In this document: positions 5,995 to 10,332 of the stretch, piece after piece
How the letters are laid out: each line of letters starts with the position of its first letter
Position numbering within the stretch: the stretch's first letter is position 1
Origin: an uncultured Collinsella sp.
GTDB lineage: Bacteria > Actinomycetota > Coriobacteriia > Coriobacteriales > Coriobacteriaceae
DNA: 10,332 nucleotides
Direction of reading: 5' to 3'
NCBI GenBank assembly: GCA_959596495.1
Contig: CAUFXK010000068.1
Coordinates: 1-10,332, forward strand
Made by a program: the position numbers and the translations under genes
The notes under the pieces: generated by a model
Told to the model about the DNA's origin: nothing
Database searches by the model: none
The model's input: the letters and a program-made list of their open reading frames with translations, nothing else

Positions 5995-6108
5995 ATGGAC
6001 GTGACGAACAACATGAATGTTGATCCATCCTCGATATCAAGACGGTCATTAGTGCTGAGGAGTACAAGTGACTGGTGGGCAAACACGACGTTTAAGTTAG
6101 ATATCTGA
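5995..6108 (+). CDS. Possible 37-residue peptide
   Basis: A short ORF, ATG at 5995 to TGA at 6106-6108, preceded by a near-ideal AGGAGGA (5984-5990) 4 bases upstream. The peptide begins MDVTNNMNVDPSSISRR and ends with SDWWANTTFKLDI. I do not recognise it; it has no signal peptide or membrane segment. The same frame is open upstream to an ATG at 5842 that overlaps the end of the excisionase-like gene, so an 88-residue version is possible, but that start lacks a clear ribosome site and the ORF would run through the 69-nt stem-loop. Its 3' end overlaps the integrase pseudogene by 17 bases. It may be a true peptide, a leader, or the stub of a lost gene. Confidence 0.35.
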   Translation: MDVTNNMNVDPSSISRRSLVLRSTSDWWANTTFKLDI

Positions 6109-7069
6109 GGTGGGATGCTTTGACGTTGCACTGGTCGACCATTGCGTACCTTAATGTGGTATCTATTATTATGGCCAAGGAGCACTTGGACTTGTTCGAT
6201 GGGCATGCCTTTGTCGATTGCCTTTGTGGCAAGCGTTCTTCTGAACTTATGAGGGTGGACCCTTTCTAAATCAAGCTCGCGCCCCAGTTTTCTAAGCAAC
6301 GCCTCGACGCCGCCAATTTACAGTCTCTCGTGTGGCGCCTTGCTCGATACGAAGAGGGCTTCTGAGCTGCCCATTCGGGTGGACGGGTAATTCTCAATAT
6401 GGACTTTAGTCTTTGCATCAAAATAGACGATGCGGTTCTTATTGCCCTTGCCGTGTACGATGCACTCCCGATTGATGGTGTCGATGGAGTTCCTGTCCAA
6501 CGAGACGAGTTCGTCTACACGCATGCCGGTAGAGCGCAACAGGTCGATCAGGGCAAGGTTTCGGGGACCCACAGTTATCGCAAAGAATCTCGCGACTTCG
6601 TCGCCACACGTTTCCCTTATGGGTTGCGGAGCCTTGACTCTTTTAATGCGTCTGACCGGACTTTCGATGATTTGGTCTTCGTCTTCGAGCCATGAGTAGA
6701 AGCTTGAGATGATTCTTCGGACGTTGTTGACGGTGACGTGAGTGACGCCGGCTTTTTGCTGATAGTTGGAAAGATAGGATCTAATTTCTTCGGTTCCCAA
6801 GTCGCAAACTGGCGCATCGAAAGATTCAAGCTTTTTTTGATGGTGGCTTCGTAGTAGCAGATGGTTCTATCCGAGCAGCCTTCGAGGCGTTTTGCAGACA
6901 TAAATAGATCTAGGAATGATTCGCTTTCAAACTCGCAGCCGTCTTCAGCTAGCTGGCTTTCATCGAAAGGGCAGTGCGATATAACTTTTTCGAGTTGGCG
7001 GCTCTGCCGTGTGGTCAGGTAGGGGAGCATGAAGCGGGTAATTTCTCTGGCTGTTTTCGCGAGATCCAT
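6092..7069 (-). pseudogene. Tyrosine recombinase/integrase, disrupted by two frameshifts and one nonsense codon
   Basis: The reconstructed protein of about 325 residues is a phage/ICE-type tyrosine integrase. The core-binding domain (FLDLFMSAKRLEGCSDRTICYYEATIKK) is followed by catalytic boxes: Arg in STGMRVDELVSLD (codon 6519-6521), Lys in HGKGNKNRIVYF, HPHKFRR (His codon 6249-6251), LLGHN, and Tyr in IDTTLRYAMVD (codon 6146-6148). Three lesions break it. A seven-A run (6832-6838) needs an eighth A to join the N-terminal part to the ESFDAPVCDLGTEEIRSYL part. An in-frame TAA sits at 6318-6320, between APHERL and IGGVEALLRKLG. Two bases are missing (or one is extra) at about 6163-6170 inside an AAT repeat, which moves the catalytic Tyr out of frame. 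The original stop is at 6092-6094. The ATG at 7069 has GGGAGG about 9 bases upstream. Confidence 0.9.
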
Positions 7070-7164
7070 AGAGACGTCCTCCCTCGCACGGTGTGTGATG
7101 CTATTTTCCTTTGTTCACTCGTGCGTTACGGAGGGAATGCCGGGTGGCACCTCCGCTACGCCGC

Positions 7165-7242
7165 GTCAAGGGGGCCCATGAGACCCCGCACAAACCTCCG
7201 CTCCGCTCCGGTTGGTGGAGGTCGTCATGGACCTCCCTTGAC
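7165..7242. repeat. Nested imperfect palindrome, possible oriT-like structure
   Basis: GTCAAGGG (7165-7172) pairs with CCCTTGAC (7235-7242). Inside, CCATGA (7176-7181) pairs with TCATGG (7225-7230), and ACCTCC (7194-7199) with GGAGGT (7217-7222). The three stems lie in register around a common centre. Inverted repeats of this size near integration modules can mark a transfer or replication origin, but no relaxase gene is in the window and no nick site can be named. Confidence 0.4.
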
Positions 7243-7305
7243 CCGCCTTCGCTCCGGTGCGGCTTTGCCCGCAGGGGCGAGATACTAAGGGCCATGTGCC
7301 CGGAA

Positions 7306-7367
7306 CGGAGGAAGACATGTGAGAACAGATGATGAGGGAGATTGCGGAGGGGCTGCCGTCTGCATAG
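7306..7367 (+). other. Strong ribosome site leading into ATG-TGA (possible gene stub)
   Basis: GGAGGAAG at 7306-7313 is well placed for the ATG at 7317, but the next codon is TGA. A GTG at 7319 opens an 87-residue frame with unremarkable composition, and ATG-ATG at 7329 opens a 12-codon frame ending TAG at 7365-7367. The layout suggests a + strand gene destroyed by mutation or deletion. Confidence 0.3.
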
Positions 7368-7449
7368 GGTTCGGCGAGGTGGAGAGCATCGACTGCGAGG
7401 GCGGCCGGGCCGTGTATATCACCGGAGGGGAGTGGGCTTCACCAAAAGA

Positions 7450-7488
7450 GTGTGGGCGTATCAATGGCACGTACACACCGGTTTTTTT
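7450..7488 (+). terminator. Candidate rho-independent terminator, + strand
   Basis: GTGTG (7450-7454) pairs with CACAC (7474-7478), and a further four pairs including one G-T wobble lie inside after one mismatch. The stem is followed by CGG and seven Ts (7482-7488). It would end a rightward transcript starting near the orphan ribosome site at 7306. Confidence 0.4.
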
Positions 7489-7520
7489 GGGACGCCTCGC
7501 ATCATCCTCGCACCCTTGCG

Positions 7521-7546
7521 TTCCAAGGGGCTGCTGCCCCTTGGAA
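7521..7546. repeat. Perfect 11-bp hairpin
   Basis: TTCCAAGGGGC (7521-7531) and GCCCCTTGGAA (7536-7546) flank a TGCT loop. No T-run follows on either strand. It may be a transcription or processing signal beyond the end of the leftward operon. Confidence 0.6.
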
Positions 7547-7655
7547 CCTTGCCTGAGACGGCTCGGGGGCGACGGGTTTTGAGATTTATGCGCTTGCCGC
7601 CGCCGGATTTCAGTCTGGCATATAAGCGCTCTGACTCGGAATTCGGTGGCGGACG

Positions 7656-8942
7656 CTACTTCGTGGCACCGCAGGAAGAGCACTTGTACCCGGTGGTCAC
7701 GGTCTCGTCCCATGCTGCGCTCACCTGCACCTGTTCATCATATGCATCGGCCACCTTTACCTGCTCGTCGTAAGCAGCCTGCACGGTGCGAGACTCTTCG
7801 TGGCAAGAACCGCAGTTGCCACCGTTAAGCAGCGAGTTCTCAAAATGAGCCGCTTCGTTCCCAGTGATATCCGCGCCACAGTTGTTACAAATGCTGACAT
7901 ACTTTACAACTGCGTCATGATGGACGGTCTTGTACTGAGCGTCGTGATGGACGGTCTTGTACTGAGCGTCGTGATGGACGGTCTTTGTCTGGGCTACCCA
8001 GTTGTGCTGATGCGCCGGGGCGTCATCCTTTTTCGATGAGCCGCCTGAATTGGTGTTCGAGCCGGAGTTGCTGCTGTTGCCGCCGCTCGGCTTGCTGTCG
8101 GTCTTCCCATCGTCCCCCTTGCCGCCGGTGGTCTCCGGTGTCTTCGCATCGGACTTTTCCTCCTTGGCGGTCTCCTCGGCCTTCCCGGTCTCCTTCTCGA
8201 CGGCATCGGTATCGGCGTTCGGATTGCTGCCGATATTGGTCTGGAAGATGTTGACCACCCTCACGCCGCGCTCTCCGGTCAGGGTAGAATCGCCCTTCTT
8301 CACGGCTTCCGCGACATCCTTGGCGATGGCTGTCAGTTCATCCTCCGTCACCTTGTCCGCATCTACCTTCTCAAGCGCGATGACGGTGCCGCCCGCCTTC
8401 CCATCGGTCTTCACGGCAGCGATCTCACCGGACGCGGCCTTGTAGGTGGAGCCGTCGGCGTTCACCGGCGGGATGAGCGAGACATTGTAGGTACCGGTCT
8501 CGCCGACCGTTACGCTCACCTTCTCGTTGGCGGCGAAGGCGGTGTAGAAGTCCACCTCGCCGTCCGCGCCCTCGATATGCGCGATGACGGGCGTGGATGT
8601 GTCGGCATCCCATCCCTCGGCCTTCACCTCAAGGGAGAGTGCCATGTCCTGCTTCTCATCGCCTGCCTTCTGGGACACCGCAGGAGTGTTCGACCCTACT
8701 CCCCATCCGGCATGTGCAAGCGCATAGCCGCCGCCACCGATGAGGAGCGCGGCGCAGACAAGCCCGGCACCAGCCGCGCAGACCTGCTTGCGGGAGAACT
8801 CGCGTCCGAAGAGCATAAGCGGTTTCTTGGCGTTCTCTTCTTCTGTCGAATCCACAACCTTCGGGATTTCGGCGGTCTTGTCCGCCAGGGCACCCTCAGT
8901 CTCGATGTTGTTGTCGTTAAACATATTGCTGTCATTCTTCAT
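7656..8942 (-). CDS. Membrane-anchored protein, paralog 1, with His-rich tandem repeats and Cys/His C-terminus
   Basis: A 428-residue protein I cannot name. Order of parts: acidic, Asn-rich N-terminus (1-42); basic GREFSRK and one membrane segment (about 53-78), predicted to place the rest outside; beta-rich region (about 100-190, with GWDADTSTPVIAHI and SLIPPVNADGSTY); charged helical stretch (195-265); Gly/Ser/Asn linker (272-305); then the C-terminus. There, three copies of TVHHDAQYK (321-347, the last degenerate) precede C352-x2-C355, H366, C377-x2-C380-H381, repeats of YDEQV/WDETV (391-415) and a final C421-x2-C424, suggesting a metal-binding zinc ribbon. It lacks LPxTG. The start is uncertain: ATG 8942 has no clear ribosome site, and Met43 aligns with the start of paralog 2. 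The gap to paralog 2 is 39 bases, indicating one operon. Confidence 0.8.
   Translation of the reverse strand: MKNDSNMFNDNNIETEGALADKTAEIPKVVDSTEEENAKKPLMLFGREFSRKQVCAAGAGLVCAALLIGGGGYALAHAGWGVGSNTPAVSQKAGDEKQDMALSLEVKAEGWDADTSTPVIAHIEGADGEVDFYTAFAANEKVSVTVGETGTYNVSLIPPVNADGSTYKAASGEIAAVKTDGKAGGTVIALEKVDADKVTEDELTAIAKDVAEAVKKGDSTLTGERGVRVVNIFQTNIGSNPNADTDAVEKETGKAEETAKEEKSDAKTPETTGGKGDDGKTDSKPSGGNSSNSGSNTNSGGSSKKDDAPAHQHNWVAQTKTVHHDAQYKTVHHDAQYKTVHHDAVVKYVSICNNCGADITGNEAAHFENSLLNGGNCGSCHEESRTVQAAYDEQVKVADAYDEQVQVSAAWDETVTTGYKCSSCGATK
7919..7984. repeat. 27-bp tandem repeat inside paralog 1
   Basis: Two identical 27-base units (7919-7945 and 7946-7972), each starting GATGGACGGTCTTGTACTGA, are followed by a partial third from 7973. 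They encode the TVHHDAQYK repeat. Perfect DNA identity points to recent duplication by slippage and suggests a copy number that varies between strains. Confidence 0.9.
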
Positions 8943-8981
8943 TGCAGTAATCGTGATGTATATCTGTAAGCATGAACCAGC

Positions 8982-10145
8982 CTATTTGCGAGCACCGCAG
9001 GAGCAGGTGTAGTACGCAGGCGAATCCGTCACGGTGACCGTTTCATCCCACGCCTTGGAATCCGTCACGGTGACCGTTTCTTCCCATGCCGCAGAATCTG
9101 TTACGGTATTGTATACCGTATGATATGCGCCACATGCTTTATTGCCTGCCATAAGTGCATTATACGCATGAGCTTGTTCATTGCCCGTGATATCTGCTCC
9201 GCAGCCGTTGCAAATTGAGCGCTCTTCCGTATGGGTCACCGCCGGATGATGCACGGTCTCCGTGTGGGTTACTGCCGGATGATAGATATCGTACTTATGG
9301 ACATGCGCCGTGGTGTCATCCTTCTTTGATGAGCCGCCCGAACTGGAACCGGAGCCGGAGTTTCCGCTACCTCCGCTCGGCTTGCTGTCCGACTTATTTC
9401 CAGAGCCGTTGTTTCCGCTATCGTTCTTGGAACCGGAATCGTTCTTCTTGTTGTCGGAGGTCTCCGGGGTCTTCGCGTCAGACTTCTCTTCCTTGGCCGT
9501 CTCCTGCGCCTTTTCGCTCTCCTTCTCGACGGCATCCGCGTCGGCGTTCGGGTTCTTCTTGATGTTGTCCTCGAACTTCTTCGCGACCGCCGCGCCCCTG
9601 TCTCCGGTCAGGGTGGAATCGCCCTTCTTCACGGCTGCTGCAACGTCCTTGGCGATGGCGGTCAGGTCATCCTTCGTCAGCTTGCCCGCATCCACCTTTT
9701 CGAGCGTGATGACGGTACCGTTCGTTTTCTTGTCATCTTTCCCGGCTTTGACCTTACTGGACGCTGCCTTATAGGTAGAGCCGTCCGCGTTCACCGGCGG
9801 GATGAGGGTGACGCTGTAGGTACCGGACTCGCCGACCTCTACGGTCACCTGCTTGTTCGCGGCGATGGCGGTGTAGAAGTCTACTTCCCCGTCCGCATCC
9901 TCTATATGGGCGATAATGGGCGTGGAAGTGTCCGCATCCCAGCCGTCAGCCTTTACCTCAAGGGTAAGTACCATGTCCTGTTTCTCATCGTCCTTTGACT
10001 GGGACACCGCAGGGGCATTGGAATCTCCCGTCCAGCTGGCATGTGAGATGGCGTAAGCCCCGCCGCCGATGAGAAGCGCCGCACAGAGGATTCCCGCACC
10101 AGCCACGCAGACCTGCTTACGGGAGAACTCGCGTCCGAAGAGCAT
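8982..10145 (-). CDS. Membrane-anchored protein, paralog 2, with a different His/Cys repeat set
   Basis: A 387-residue paralog of the next gene in the operon. Shared blocks include MLFGREFSRKQVC, GWDADTSTP, LIPPVNADGSTYKAAS, VKKGDSTLTG, AKEEKSDAKTPET and CGADITGNE. Its membrane segment is at about 11-36, the beta-rich region at about 58-150, and the Ser/Gly/Asn/Asp linker at 229-275. The C-terminus differs. YHPAVTHTE/VHHPAVTHTE repeats (288-308) replace TVHHDAQYK. Three copies of a 12-residue AWDETVTVTDS-type unit follow C338/H342, and the last pair is C381-x-C383 instead of CxxC. C312 and C315 keep the first knuckle. AAGG about 9 bases upstream supports the ATG at 10145. No cytoplasmic N-terminal extension is present: the stop of the upstream gene (10182-10184) is in the same frame only 13 codons before the ATG. 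Confidence 0.8.
   Translation of the reverse strand: MLFGREFSRKQVCVAGAGILCAALLIGGGAYAISHASWTGDSNAPAVSQSKDDEKQDMVLTLEVKADGWDADTSTPIIAHIEDADGEVDFYTAIAANKQVTVEVGESGTYSVTLIPPVNADGSTYKAASSKVKAGKDDKKTNGTVITLEKVDAGKLTKDDLTAIAKDVAAAVKKGDSTLTGDRGAAVAKKFEDNIKKNPNADADAVEKESEKAQETAKEEKSDAKTPETSDNKKNDSGSKNDSGNNGSGNKSDSKPSGGSGNSGSGSSSGGSSKKDDTTAHVHKYDIYHPAVTHTETVHHPAVTHTEERSICNGCGADITGNEQAHAYNALMAGNKACGAYHTVYNTVTDSAAWEETVTVTDSKAWDETVTVTDSPAYYTCSCGARK
9022..9093. repeat. 36-bp tandem repeat inside paralog 2
   Basis: Two 36-base units (9022-9057 and 9058-9093) share their first 23 bases exactly, beginning GAATCCGTCACGGTGACCGT. A diverged third unit begins near 9094. They encode the 12-residue AWDETVTVTDS-type repeat. 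Confidence 0.85.
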
Positions 10146-10181
10146 AAGCGGTTTCCTTTCTTCTTTTCCTCTGCACCCCCG

Positions 10182-10332
10182 CTATGCGTTCGCGTCAAGC
10201 TGACGCTTGAGATTCGATACCTTCAACCACTGGAGAAGGAAGGCAAAGGGCGCAAATGCAGCCGGGATGGAAAGAAAAAGCGTCGCTATGAGGAGCAGTC
10301 CGAGAGCGTTGCCCCAAACGAACAGCCTTGAG
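10182..10332 (-). CDS. Membrane protein, C-terminus (5' part beyond window)
   Basis: An open frame from the right edge to the TAG at 10182-10184 gives 50 residues. A hydrophobic stretch NALGLLLIATLFLSIPAAF is followed by APFAFLLQWL and a basic tail NLKRQLDANA, so there are one or two membrane segments with a cytoplasmic end. I do not recognise the family. It is the visible upstream member of the leftward operon; the paralog 2 start is 36 bases after its stop, which fits translational coupling. Confidence 0.65.
   Translation of the reverse strand, partial: SRLFVWGNALGLLLIATLFLSIPAAFAPFAFLLQWLKVSNLKRQLDANA

Larger units (their letters stand above)
7070..7655. other. 586-base region without a convincing gene
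   Basis: No ORF on either strand has both a good start and recognisable protein features. The left half contains a nested palindrome (7165-7242) and short GC-rich repeated phrases such as CTCCGCTCCG. A ribosome-site-like GGAGGAAG leads straight into ATG-TGA at 7317. A hairpin with a T7 run (7450-7488) and a perfect 11-bp hairpin (7521-7546) follow. A weak stem joins GCGCTT (7590-7595) and AAGCGC (7624-7629), downstream of the leftward operon. The look is that of non-coding DNA inside gut integrative elements, possibly including a transfer origin or the remains of a + strand gene. Confidence 0.55.

Noticed and set aside
5811..6299. 162-codon - strand frame taken as an independent gene
   Set aside because: Its first part is the integrase C-terminal region (HPHKFRR, LLGHN). 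After the frameshift the frame is meaningless and runs over the excisionase-like gene.
7285..7773. Open frames on both strands in the 586-base gap (7285-7713 - strand, 7342-7773 + strand)
   Set aside because: They have no convincing ribosome sites, biased low-complexity composition, and overlap hairpins or the paralog 1 C-terminus on the wrong strand.
7919..7984. CRISPR array
   Set aside because: The 27-base units are directly adjacent with no spacers and encode an in-frame peptide repeat.

Overview
The window looks like a chromosome segment from a high-GC Gram-positive bacterium, most likely class Coriobacteriia and perhaps Collinsella. This is inferred from G/C-ending codons in the core genes, strong AGGAGG-type ribosome sites, and the order ispD-ispF-cysS-rlmB-yacP. 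It has two parts: a conserved housekeeping block (1-3848) and an integrated, partly decayed mobile element (about 4147 to the right edge) that abuts a tRNA-Thr gene.

Housekeeping block, all on the + strand. The C-terminus of IspD overlaps IspF by 11 bases; these two enzymes of the MEP isoprenoid pathway are followed 3 bases later by cysteinyl-tRNA synthetase. After a 166-base gap with a very large imperfect hairpin come RlmB (23S rRNA 2'-O-methyltransferase) and a NYN/YacP (Rae1-like) ribonuclease, 3 bases apart. The order matches the Bacillus cysS-mrnC-trmH-yacP cluster, except that mrnC is absent and the hairpin lies where it would be.

Insertion locus (3849-4294). It holds a decayed second tRNA-Thr copy, a three-copy palindromic repeat able to form alternative hairpins, a promoter, an intact tRNA-Thr(UGU) with encoded CCA, a strong terminator, and three TGTGCAA repeats at an exact 12-base period. 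The last look like arm-type sites for a tyrosine integrase. GC content drops visibly to the right.

Integration module (4295-7069). A 396-residue protein with a C-terminal Cys/His cluster (- strand) is divergent from an excisionase-like HTH protein (+ strand), with a palindrome over the - strand promoter between them. A 21-bp perfect inverted repeat and a 37-codon ORF with a strong ribosome site follow. Then comes a tyrosine integrase (- strand) broken by three lesions, the last of which removes the catalytic tyrosine. Unless another integrase acts on it, the element should be immobile.

Cargo side (7070-10332). A 586-base non-coding stretch with nested palindromes precedes a leftward operon. 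The operon contains, in transcription order, the end of a membrane protein and two tandem paralogous membrane-anchored proteins. Each paralog has one N-terminal membrane segment, a beta-rich region, a low-complexity linker, and a Cys/His C-terminus carrying short tandem repeats that differ completely between the two. I do not recognise a function for these; they are the most likely place for something undescribed.
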